A stretch of DNA of 49,006 nt from Actinomycetes bacterium (GTDB lineage Bacteria > Actinomycetota > Acidimicrobiia > Acidimicrobiales > RAAP-2). The notes under the pieces are model-generated. The model was not told the origin of the DNA. It made no database searches and was given only the letters and a program-made list of their open reading frames with translations. Both the position numbers and the translations under genes were made by a program. Shown piece by piece: positions 8,528 through 16,098 of this stretch; positions within the stretch are counted from its first letter, which is position 1, and every line of letters begins with the position of its first letter. The stretch covers positions 1-49,006 of the forward strand of contig JAJYSP010000023.1 in the NCBI GenBank assembly GCA_021793515.1, read 5' to 3'.

Positions 8528-9625
8528 TTACGACGTTGCGATGACCCAACTGGTTCCAGAGGGAGCGTCTGCGATGACGACGCCAGCGGACGTGAGCGCA
8601 TCTCGCAGGCGGTCAGCGAGTTCGAACTGCTTTGTGGTGCGAGCGACATCACGGGTCGCCAAAACGTTAGCGATGAGTTGGGCGACATCCACGCCGTTGC
8701 TTGAAGCCCCTTCGGCGAGGCGTGCGAGTCGTGCGATTGCCTCAGTGCTGCCGCTACCGGCGAGCGCGACAAGATCGTCGAATGGTAGGGAATCCGACGA
8801 AGGTAAATTCTTGGACAGCGGTTCTGAGGATCGACTGGGCACGAATGATCGCAACGTTGCGAGCGGTGTCGGTGCACTGGGCGAGAGGGTAACTACTGTT
8901 CCGTGGTGGCGCCAGTAGGCATTGCCTCGTCCAACCACTCGTGCCTCGTCGTTGACGAGGTCAAGAAGTAGGGCGGTGTGTTCGTCAACGCCGAGCGTGG
9001 CCACAGCGTCGGGGAGCTGTGCTTCGAGGAGCTCGAGACGTCGTTCGCCGAGGTAGCAGAAGCGGGTGTCGTAGTTCGAACCTTCGTGGTTGTCGAAGTG
9101 GGGGATGATGACGCAGTCGAGACCGATTCGGCCGGTGAGGTTGAGCCCTTCGAGCCAGTGCGGATCATCACCGACCTTGTAGATCTCGTAGATCGGCGCC
9201 GTGAAGGCGCCAAGTGTGAGCGTTGCCGCGGAGCTAAAGCAGAGGACCCCGTCGTGGTCGAGGACCTCGGCGAGATCATCGATGAGGTTGAGTGGCCCCC
9301 ATTGTTTCAGCGCGTACGTCGGGCTACCAGGACCGGAGAACACGTAATCGGCTTCGCGTACACGCTGTTTCGCGATTGTCCGCTCGATGGGGCTCGCGGC
9401 GTCGAAGTTTCGAAAGCTGACGGGCTGAAGGGGTCGATGAAGGGAAACGTCGAAGTAGTCGACGAGTTTCTGAGTCATCTGAGGGACGTTCTCTTGGAAT
9501 CCATACGGCGTGTCGAGGTTGATGGCAACACCCGACGGATTCCTCGCGAGAAGCGCGCGGTGGACTTTCGTCATCCCAGGCGCGGTTTCTCCGGAACCGA
9601 GGAGTGCGATGACGCCCGTGTGCAC
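8528..9625 (-). CDS. peptidase S51/type 1 glutamine amidotransferase-like protein with a CysRS-type C-terminal module
   Basis: A 365-residue cytoplasmic protein with two parts. Residues 1-260 resemble the class I glutamine-amidotransferase-like fold of peptidase S51/cyanophycinase relatives: it opens ALLGSGETAPGM, and FSSAATLTLGA near residue 131 fits the nucleophile elbow (Ser-Ala). Residues ~325-365 (AT.RDVARTTKQFELADRLRD, then GVVIADAPSG) match the small C-terminal module of cysteinyl-tRNA synthetases, also seen in the cysS gene of this same window. The middle is a Ser-rich linker. The GTG start at 9625 is supported by a TACGCT box 6 nt upstream. The gene is convergent with the IPT/TIG gene and divergent from the second giant secreted protein. 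Its substrate is unknown; peptidase activity is uncertain. Confidence 0.78.
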   Translation of the reverse strand: MHTGVIALLGSGETAPGMTKVHRALLARNPSGVAINLDTPYGFQENVPQMTQKLVDYFDVSLHRPLQPVSFRNFDAASPIERTIAKQRVREADYVFSGPGSPTYALKQWGPLNLIDDLAEVLDHDGVLCFSSAATLTLGAFTAPIYEIYKVGDDPHWLEGLNLTGRIGLDCVIIPHFDNHEGSNYDTRFCYLGERRLELLEAQLPDAVATLGVDEHTALLLDLVNDEARVVGRGNAYWRHHGTVVTLSPSAPTPLATLRSFVPSRSSEPLSKNLPSSDSLPFDDLVALAGSGSTEAIARLARLAEGASSNGVDVAQLIANVLATRDVARTTKQFELADRLRDALTSAGVVIADAPSGTSWVIATS

Positions 9626-9631
9626 TCCACG

Positions 9632-9637
9632 AGCGTA
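9632..9637 (-). promoter_or_regulatory. -10 box (TACGCT) of a leaderless promoter
   Basis: On the minus strand TACGCT is followed by exactly 6 nt (CGTGGA) and then the GTG start at 9625, matching the leaderless arrangement seen at four other genes here. Confidence 0.5.
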
Positions 9638-10094
9638 TCGGTTAGCGGGCGTTCCCTAACAGCGTGTCCTAATTCGAACACACCGGTTTGCCTTGGCCGA
9701 CTGAACGAGTTCGGCACGTGCTCACCGTCCGGATGGCCAGGATTCCCTGGCAGTACCCGGTTCACGTCCCAGAGCCCTACCTCGTTCGAGGCTTGTACGG
9801 GTGACGAACGGCTCTTCCCGTGTGCTTCACGGTGCAGAATTCGTGTCACCGAAGCAACGCGAATTCATGTCCCACGGTACTTACCCCGTGTAACACACAC
9901 TCGTAGCGCAGGTATTCCACATCAGAAACAGAACACACGCTGTAAGCGAGGCGTGAGAGCGATCACGAGCGGACAACGCGTCTTAGAAAGTCCTGAGAAA
10001 CTCATTTCTAAACGCTGTGAAAGACCGATACGACGTGGTCAGGCGCACCCCCGGTGCTAGACACGTAGTACTAGCCATTTAGTGGAGGTCACCC
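9638..10094. other. intergenic leader region of the 1378-residue secreted protein
   Basis: About 457 bp without a gene. It carries the promoter and leader of the gene at 10095, including the hairpin at 9978-10015. A GGAGG ribosome binding site lies at 10084-10088. No single -10/-35 pair stands out; TACGAC near 10028 and TAGTAC near 10068 are possible -10 boxes. Confidence 0.5.
9978..10015 (+). other. structured hairpin upstream of the Ig-like repeat protein
   Basis: GCGT(C)TTAGAAA at 9978-9989 pairs with TTTCTAAACGC at 10005-10015, giving 11 bp with one bulged C. The loop itself closes as TGAG-AAA-CTCA. It is AT-rich in a GC-rich genome and sits 80 nt before the start codon. It could be a leader mRNA structure, an operator or an upstream terminator. 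Confidence 0.5.
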
Positions 10095-13000
10095 ATGTCG
10101 TTCCGTTCCCTACTTAGGCGTGTTGGCGCAAAATCACTTTCGGTAGTAGTCGCAGGCACGATCTCGGTGGTGGGGTTGGCCGGCGTGGCTTCGGCGACCG
10201 GAACGTTGGCGGTCACGTTCTCGGGGATACCGGCAACCGGCCAAACGCTCACCGCGAGCGCTAGCGGTGGTAACTCGCCCTATACGTTGCAGTGGTACAA
10301 CTGCACGAGCGCAGTGACTGGCGGTGTGATGACACTGCCGCCCACGAGTTGTACGGCAATAACCGGCGCGACCTCGACGACCTACACAGTCCAGGCTGCG
10401 GACGCGAGCGCGCCCGGTCCCTACATCACCGTGGGTGTAACGGACTCGTCTACGCCAACGGCTGGAACGGCAGCGGCAGATTCGGCCATCGTGACCAATG
10501 AGACGGTCAGCCTTACCGGACACGCATCAGTGGGTCAACAGCTGACTGCGACACCGGGCAGTGGGACGCCGGCGTACCAGTGGTATGACTGCACCTCGCC
10601 GGTCTCGGCGGGATATGTCGCTTCGGGCGCGCCCACGGGTTGCACCGCTATTCCCTCTGAGACTGCGAGTACGTACACGTTGGCTGCGACGGACTATGGC
10701 TACTACGTCACCGTGACCGCAATACTTTCGCCGGCGACGACCGCCGCCGTAGCGGCCTCGAGTCCGCTTGTGAGCGAGCCGGCACCAACTGTGGCGTCGA
10801 GCCCGACGTTGGCCGTGACCACATCCAATAACAACGCCGGAACGCAGACCAATCCGCTGACGCTGTCAAACGGGTTCTCCAATCTCTATAACTACACCGC
10901 CACTTATCAGTGGTACGACTGCAGCAGTGCGGTCACCGCTGACGCTGCGACCATCCCCGCCGGCTGCTACCCCATTTCGACAAATGGCACGGGCTCGCAG
11001 TACACGTTTACGGCGAGTGACGGTGGGCAGAACGTGTCGGTATTTGTGACCGTCACCAACGCGGCTGGTTCAGCCGCTCTCTTCGCTACTTCCGTCGGCC
11101 CGATCTTGACTCAGTCCCCGACTGCCAATACGTATCCGTCGCTCTCGGCAGCGACGCCCACGCAGGTGACCGTAGGGAGTTTGGGCACGTGGAATGGTTC
11201 ACCACCTCCGACGTCTTACACGGTGACGTGGTACCGATGCGCAGGTGTTGGTCCGAACGCCGGCTCGTCAACCCAGACATCATCATGCACGACGGTGATC
11301 GCCGGCCCGACGACCTACACCAGTCTGTCGCCGTCTCCGATGCCGTCCTACACCTTCACTGCGGCAGATGAGAACGACAGCGTGTTGATCGGCGTCAAGG
11401 CGAATAACGGCGTCGCCACGACGTACGTCGCCTATTCGGCGGCGAGCAGCGTCTTCACCGGTAGCGCTCCGAGTGTCGCCGTCGCACCGACCGTAAGTGG
11501 AACGGCGGCCGTCGGCAGCGTACTCACGGCTAATACGGGAACGTGGTCTGGCGCTCCGCTGCCGACGAGTTTTCAGTACGCGTGGTACTTCTGCACCGCA
11601 CAGCACGCCACGGGTACCGCGCAGTCATCGGCGACCTTGGGTAGTGGCTACAGTGACTGCACCACGCTTCAGGCGACGAGTGGTACCTACACAGTGCCGG
11701 TCAAGGCGCCCAATGGCACGCTCCTTGCGGGCACGTACATCCTGGCAGTCGTGACGGCGAGCAATGGCATCAGTTCCTCGAGTTACGTGACAACGACGAC
11801 TGCGGCCGTGACGGGCCCAACCGTACCGACCACTGGGTCGGTGTCGGTCAGCGTTGGCAACAACGGTGTGGCGACCGCCTCACCAACGAACTTCAATGGA
11901 ACACCCGCACCAACGACGTCGTCGTACGCATATTCCTGGTATGACTGCTCGGCCACCCAGGCTGCGAGTTCGGCACCGGGGTCGAACTTGGCGTCACTAA
12001 ATCTGAGTTCCAGTTGCCATCTTTCGACGACGAGTGTGAACTCGGCGACCCACTCGATCACCGCGAGTGATGTCGCGAATTCCGCCAACGGCGGATTGAT
12101 CAGTGTCGTCGAGGTGACGACACTGGCGGGGACCGTCTGGGTCAATTCAGCGACGTCGACTGCGCCACTCAGTTACAGTGCGCCGACTAACGGGAGTCTG
12201 ACGGTGAGTGGGACCGGATCGCTCGCGGCACCCTTCACCGCCACGGCCACGTGGACCGCCGAGCCCGCACCGACCATCAGTTATCAGTGGTACATGTGTT
12301 CATCGGTCGTCTCCAACCGGACATCGGTGTCGGGCTGTGGTTCAACGTCTGGAGCGATAGTCGCGACGGGACCCACGTTCGCGCCGACCACGTATAACGC
12401 GTCCTACCCCTACGCCGTGGTGGTCGCGACGGCAACGAACTACACGGCGGCAGGTGTGCAGGTCGGAACCGACACGCAGTATTCAAGCGGCTCGCTGCTC
12501 ACGCCGGTGAGCCTCGCCGTGACGACGTATCCGTCCATAACCGTGACGCCGACGCCGTCGTCGGTCACTACGGCGTCGATGCTGTCGACGTCGAACGGGG
12601 TCTGGCAGGGTGTTCCCGCCCCAACGTTCAGCTACCAGTGGTACGCCTGTTCGTCAGTGGTGTCCAGTCCCGGCGTCCTCAGTAGTCTGCCGAACACGTG
12701 CGCTTCGATCGCCGGGGCAACCTCCTCGACGTACGTGCCGAACGGCGCCTACGTCGGTAAGTACTTTGTTGCCGTCGTCACCGGTAGTAACGGGGTGTCT
12801 GGTGGAAATCTGAGTGTCTACTCGGCATCGACTGCGGCCCCGTTGGTAGCGACGCTTTCGGTCACATCACTCTCAATCAGTGGTGTTGCGTCGGTCGGAA
12901 CGACCCTGACAGCGGTGAGTTCCGTGTACTCGCAGTCGACGTACACGACCGCCTATCAGTGGTATCAGTGCACGGGTACGAACGCGGTGAGCGTGTCGGT

Positions 13001-14231
13001 GCCAGCGACCTGCTACGCCATCGTTGGCGCAACGGGCTACACCTATGTACCGACAGCGACCCAGGTCTCCTATTACCTCACGGTTGCGGAAACGGTCTCG
13101 GGGAGTGGCGCGACGGCGACACTGGTCGCCGCATCGACGCCGTTAGTCACGACCAGCGCACCCAGTGCGCCGACCTCCGTGACTGCGGTCGCGGGAGTGG
13201 GTCAAGTGACGGTTTCGTGGATCGCACCGACGTCGGGCTACGCCGTTACGTCATATCGAGTGCTCGCTTCGAACGGCTCCACGTGCACCGCGACGACCAC
13301 GTCGTGTGTTGTGACCGGGTTGCTGTACGGCACGACCTACACCTTCACGGTCACCGCCACCAACAGCTACGGCACGAGTCCCGCGTCGACGGTCTCGAAC
13401 GCGGTCATGCCGAGTGAGTCCTACCCGGCGGCACCGACGGCAGTGACCGCTGTCGCAGGTGACCAGTCCGCGACCGTGAGCTGGACCGCCGCGGTGAGCA
13501 ACGGAGCGCTGGTGAGCCAGTACGTGGTGACCGCCTACCCTGGTGGGTTCACGTGTACGACCTCGACAACGAGTTGCGCGGTGAGTGGACTCACCAACGG
13601 TACGGCCTACACCTTCACGGTGACCGCTCGAAATGTGGTTGGCGTTGGCCCAGCCTCGTTGGCCTCAACGGCGGTCGTGCCAAAGGTGAATGCGCCCTCG
13701 GCACCAATCAACGTCTTCGTGAAGCGCGCCAACCAGGCCCTCGCCGTCCGGTGGGCGCCGGGTGTCGCGAACGGAGCGGTCGTGACCGGCTACGTGGTCA
13801 GCGCGACCGGTGGTGGGATGACCCGCACGTGCACGACGTCGAGCACGTCGTGTGTCGTGACCGGGCTCACCAACGGGGTTAGCTACCGAGTGACCGTCAT
13901 CGCACAGAGTTCGTCGGGCAACACGTCGACGGTCGTTCCCGTTTTGGTCGCGCCAGCAGGACGTCCGTCGCCACCGGTGATCTACCACAGTGCGCGCGGC
14001 GCCGGTGTGATCATCGTGTACTTCCGGGCCCCTGCCCAGACCAATGGTGCGCCCGTGGCGTACTACCAGTACTTGATCAACGGTCGCTGGACCGTCCAGC
14101 CGGTGAAGGGCAAGCTCTTCATCGTGTTGCGCGGGTTGCTTCGCCACCACGCTTACATCGTGCGCGTGCGCGCGGTGAGCGTCGGCGGTGCGTCGGGTGC
14201 TTCGAAGTTCGTTCGGGTGATCACGCTCTAA
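10095..14231 (+). CDS. giant secreted protein with nine Cys-paired Ig-like repeats and C-terminal fibronectin III domains
   Basis: A 1378-residue exported protein. The signal peptide (SFRSLLRRVGAKSLSVVVAG... ending GVASATG) is cleaved near residues 35-37. Residues ~40-1010 hold nine tandem Ig-like repeats, each with a W-Y-x-C motif (forms such as YQWYDC, SWYDC, AWYFC) and a second Cys 13-24 residues later, which suggests one disulfide per repeat. Residues ~1022-1300 hold three fibronectin type III domains (APTSVTAVAG..VTVSW; TYTFTVTATN), each with its own CTxxxTSC loop, then a last beta domain near 1290-1378. There is no sortase motif or membrane anchor. The start has GGAGG 6 nt upstream. The protein is probably a surface or matrix component; ligand and role are unknown. 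It is flanked by a structured leader and a strong terminator. Confidence 0.86.
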   Translation: MSFRSLLRRVGAKSLSVVVAGTISVVGLAGVASATGTLAVTFSGIPATGQTLTASASGGNSPYTLQWYNCTSAVTGGVMTLPPTSCTAITGATSTTYTVQAADASAPGPYITVGVTDSSTPTAGTAAADSAIVTNETVSLTGHASVGQQLTATPGSGTPAYQWYDCTSPVSAGYVASGAPTGCTAIPSETASTYTLAATDYGYYVTVTAILSPATTAAVAASSPLVSEPAPTVASSPTLAVTTSNNNAGTQTNPLTLSNGFSNLYNYTATYQWYDCSSAVTADAATIPAGCYPISTNGTGSQYTFTASDGGQNVSVFVTVTNAAGSAALFATSVGPILTQSPTANTYPSLSAATPTQVTVGSLGTWNGSPPPTSYTVTWYRCAGVGPNAGSSTQTSSCTTVIAGPTTYTSLSPSPMPSYTFTAADENDSVLIGVKANNGVATTYVAYSAASSVFTGSAPSVAVAPTVSGTAAVGSVLTANTGTWSGAPLPTSFQYAWYFCTAQHATGTAQSSATLGSGYSDCTTLQATSGTYTVPVKAPNGTLLAGTYILAVVTASNGISSSSYVTTTTAAVTGPTVPTTGSVSVSVGNNGVATASPTNFNGTPAPTTSSYAYSWYDCSATQAASSAPGSNLASLNLSSSCHLSTTSVNSATHSITASDVANSANGGLISVVEVTTLAGTVWVNSATSTAPLSYSAPTNGSLTVSGTGSLAAPFTATATWTAEPAPTISYQWYMCSSVVSNRTSVSGCGSTSGAIVATGPTFAPTTYNASYPYAVVVATATNYTAAGVQVGTDTQYSSGSLLTPVSLAVTTYPSITVTPTPSSVTTASMLSTSNGVWQGVPAPTFSYQWYACSSVVSSPGVLSSLPNTCASIAGATSSTYVPNGAYVGKYFVAVVTGSNGVSGGNLSVYSASTAAPLVATLSVTSLSISGVASVGTTLTAVSSVYSQSTYTTAYQWYQCTGTNAVSVSVPATCYAIVGATGYTYVPTATQVSYYLTVAETVSGSGATATLVAASTPLVTTSAPSAPTSVTAVAGVGQVTVSWIAPTSGYAVTSYRVLASNGSTCTATTTSCVVTGLLYGTTYTFTVTATNSYGTSPASTVSNAVMPSESYPAAPTAVTAVAGDQSATVSWTAAVSNGALVSQYVVTAYPGGFTCTTSTTSCAVSGLTNGTAYTFTVTARNVVGVGPASLASTAVVPKVNAPSAPINVFVKRANQALAVRWAPGVANGAVVTGYVVSATGGGMTRTCTTSSTSCVVTGLTNGVSYRVTVIAQSSSGNTSTVVPVLVAPAGRPSPPVIYHSARGAGVIIVYFRAPAQTNGAPVAYYQYLINGRWTVQPVKGKLFIVLRGLLRHHAYIVRVRAVSVGGASGASKFVRVITL

Positions 14232-14239
14232 TACACGCG

Positions 14240-14277
14240 CGAGACCCCGGTGCCGACGTGTCGGCACCGGGGTCTCG
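14240..14277 (+). terminator. strong hairpin terminator after the Ig-like repeat gene
   Basis: An 18-bp perfect inverted repeat (CGAGACCCCGGTGCCGAC and its complement) with a very short loop starts 9 nt after the stop codon and is followed by TCGTTT. The next gene's promoter begins immediately after it. Confidence 0.88.
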
Positions 14278-14282
14278 TCGTT

Positions 14283-14288
14283 TACGAT
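14283..14288 (+). promoter_or_regulatory. -10 box (TACGAT) of a leaderless promoter
   Basis: TACGAT is followed by exactly 6 nt and the ATG at 14295. Any -35 element would fall inside the preceding terminator hairpin. Confidence 0.55.
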
Positions 14289-14294
14289 CGCACT

Positions 14295-14741
14295 ATGAGC
14301 CAGATCGTGATCCAGTTCCGTCAGCGTGCCCGTGGCGGTGCGTCCGCGCCGATGTTCCTCTGGTCGCTCGTGATGGCGGTGGTGCTCGTCAGCTACGAGG
14401 TGACCCGACACGGTCGTGGTGGGGTCGTCGCGGTGGGTGTGGTCGTTACCGCGCTCTTCGGGGCCGTGCTCGGCTGGCGTCGTCGCACAGGTCTCGTCGT
14501 GATCGCGCCGTTCTTCAGCTGGCTCGTCGCGTGGTTCCCGCTGCTCATCGCCTCGATGGTGCGCCACGGGTTCTTTGCCGGGCTCGTCATCGGGTTCGTG
14601 ACGGTCACCCTCGGGTGGTTCGTCATCGGCGGACTCGAACTGCTCGAACTCGCCTTCGTCGCCTCGCTCGTCGCGCGTCTGCGTGGTGGCTCGGGACCCG
14701 AGGTCACGATCTTTGGACCCGGTGAGGGGCCGACGCGCTAG
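14295..14741 (+). CDS. small integral membrane protein
   Basis: A 148-residue protein with about four hydrophobic segments (residues ~20-36, 42-60, 66-88 and 92-128) and basic loops between them, so it should sit in the cytoplasmic membrane. I do not recognise a named family. ATG 14295 is chosen over an upstream in-frame start at 14250, because that one lies inside the terminator of the previous gene and because a TACGAT -10 box lies 6 nt before 14295. The gene ends in a 4-bp overlap (CTAG) with the convergent SRPBCC gene. No function is suggested by context. Confidence 0.72.
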   Translation: MSQIVIQFRQRARGGASAPMFLWSLVMAVVLVSYEVTRHGRGGVVAVGVVVTALFGAVLGWRRRTGLVVIAPFFSWLVAWFPLLIASMVRHGFFAGLVIGFVTVTLGWFVIGGLELLELAFVASLVARLRGGSGPEVTIFGPGEGPTR

Positions 14742-15166
14742 ATCAACTCGCCGAGGCGCGCGAGGTTCGCTCGCCAGATCGTGCGCAGTACTGGCGCGGC
14801 GAAGGCCGCCCCGATGGGCCCGGCGAACCACCACGGGAAGTGCAGCGTCTCCTCCCAGGTGACCTCGGTGCCCGCGGGGTCGGGCGCGAGGGTGAACTGG
14901 CCGGTGCCGCGCACGAGTCCGCGGTGCTCGACGCCCATCACCCGGTTGGGGACCCAGCGGGTGATCGTCATCCGGTCGGTCGTGGCGAGGGGCCCCACCT
15001 TGGTGCGCACGAAGAACGCGGTGCCAACGCCCTCGCGCTGGTCGGTCTCGAAGGTGATCGATCGGGCGTCGGCCATCCAGGTCACGTGTCGCTCGATGAC
15101 GCGTAACTCGTTCCAGACGATTGCCGGTGTCTCGGGGTAGTGCGCGTGGACTCGGATCGTCGTCAC
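14738..15166 (-). CDS. SRPBCC (START-like) family protein
   Basis: A 142-residue protein of the SRPBCC/polyketide cyclase-like fold, which forms a deep hydrophobic pocket for lipids or aromatic ligands. Typical features are the opening beta-strand with PETPAIVWNEL, the ITRWVPNRVMGVEHRG segment, GTEVTWEETLHF, and a long C-terminal helix (APVLRTIWRANLARLGEL). Its start ATG overlaps the stop of the upstream LLM oxidoreductase by 4 bp (ATGA), so the two are co-transcribed. The pair could act on the same small molecule, but the ligand is unknown. No catalytic role can be assigned from sequence. Confidence 0.82.
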   Translation of the reverse strand: MTTIRVHAHYPETPAIVWNELRVIERHVTWMADARSITFETDQREGVGTAFFVRTKVGPLATTDRMTITRWVPNRVMGVEHRGLVRGTGQFTLAPDPAGTEVTWEETLHFPWWFAGPIGAAFAAPVLRTIWRANLARLGELI

Positions 15167-16047
15167 GCGAGCGCGCGCCAGTCGGCGAGCGGTGGCTGGG
15201 CCACGTCGGCCCCGAGCACCTGGAGACAGACGTGGTCGGCGCCGAGCGCGAGGTGCTCGGCGACGCGTTCGCGGATCGCGTCCTCGTCGCCGTGGACGAC
15301 CATGGCGTCACAGAGCCGCTCGGACCCACCGCGCACGAAGTCCTCCTCGGTGAAGCCCAGGCGCTTCCAGTTGTTGCGGTAGTTCTCGAGGCCGGTGTAG
15401 AAGTCGAGGTGGGTGTGGGCGCGCTGGAGGAACTCCTCGCGGGTCGCTCCGAGCACGACAGCCTGCTCGACGGCGAGGAAGGCCGAGCCGAGGTGGTCGC
15501 GGGCCGAGGCGGTGTGCTCGGGGGTGACGAGATAGGTGTGCGCGCCGTCGGCGTGGCTGGCCGCGAGCTCGAGCATCTTGGGTCCGAGCGCGGCGATCAC
15601 CCGCGGGGTGCGTTCCTCGGCGTCGGCGGCGTGCATCGGGGCCGCGTCCATGGCCTCTAAGTACGCGCGCATCGCGGCGAGGGGGCTCTCGTAGTGGTGC
15701 CCGCGCAGGCGCTCGACGAGGGGTCGGTGACTGACGCCGAGCCCGAGTACGAAGCGCTCACCACTCGCGGCGCTGAGCGTACGTCCCCCGTTCACCGACG
15801 CGACGGCGTCGCGCGCCCAGATTGAAGCGATGCCCGTGGCGATGGTCATTCTCGTGCTCGCCTGCAGCGCCAGACTCGCGTTCACGAGTGCCTCGCGGCC
15901 CCACGACTCGGGCAGCCACAGGGCGGGAAAGCCCAGTTCGTCGAGTTCGGCGACGATCGCGCGCAGGCTCGCGACCGGTTGCGCGTCCAGGGTCATCGTC
16001 CACAGTCCGGTGGTGCCGCGTAGCGAGTCAAGGGTGGGGGTCGTCAT
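15163..16047 (-). CDS. LLM-class F420-dependent oxidoreductase (TIGR03620-like)
   Basis: A 294-residue TIM-barrel protein of the luciferase-like monooxygenase superfamily. In actinobacteria this branch generally uses coenzyme F420 to transfer hydride to or from an unknown substrate. Family features include LDELGFPALWLPESWGREAL near residue 35, the MTIATGIASIWARD segment, GERFVLGLGVSHRPLVE, and GADHVCLQVLG near the C-terminus. Cofactor preference (F420 versus FMN) cannot be proved from sequence. It is the first gene of a two-gene operon with the SRPBCC gene. ATG 16047 is preceded by a TACGAT box 6 nt upstream, so the mRNA should be leaderless. The divergent esterase starts only 51 bp away. Confidence 0.85.
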   Translation of the reverse strand: MTTPTLDSLRGTTGLWTMTLDAQPVASLRAIVAELDELGFPALWLPESWGREALVNASLALQASTRMTIATGIASIWARDAVASVNGGRTLSAASGERFVLGLGVSHRPLVERLRGHHYESPLAAMRAYLEAMDAAPMHAADAEERTPRVIAALGPKMLELAASHADGAHTYLVTPEHTASARDHLGSAFLAVEQAVVLGATREEFLQRAHTHLDFYTGLENYRNNWKRLGFTEEDFVRGGSERLCDAMVVHGDEDAIRERVAEHLALGADHVCLQVLGADVAQPPLADWRALA

Positions 16048-16053
16048 AGGCCC

Positions 16054-16059
16054 ATCGTA
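16054..16059 (-). promoter_or_regulatory. -10 box (TACGAT) of a leaderless promoter
   Basis: On the minus strand TACGAT is followed by GGGCCT (6 nt) and the ATG at 16047, the same arrangement as at 14283. Confidence 0.55.
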
Positions 16060-16098
16060 CGGTTTGCCAGTGGGGTGCGTCCACGGTCACAATGGGTC

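Noticed and set aside
13665-15329. Very long minus-strand open frame opposite the giant secreted protein and through the SRPBCC gene
   Set aside because: It is an antisense shadow: composition is Arg/Pro/Asp/His-rich nonsense and it overlaps three well-supported genes and a terminator.
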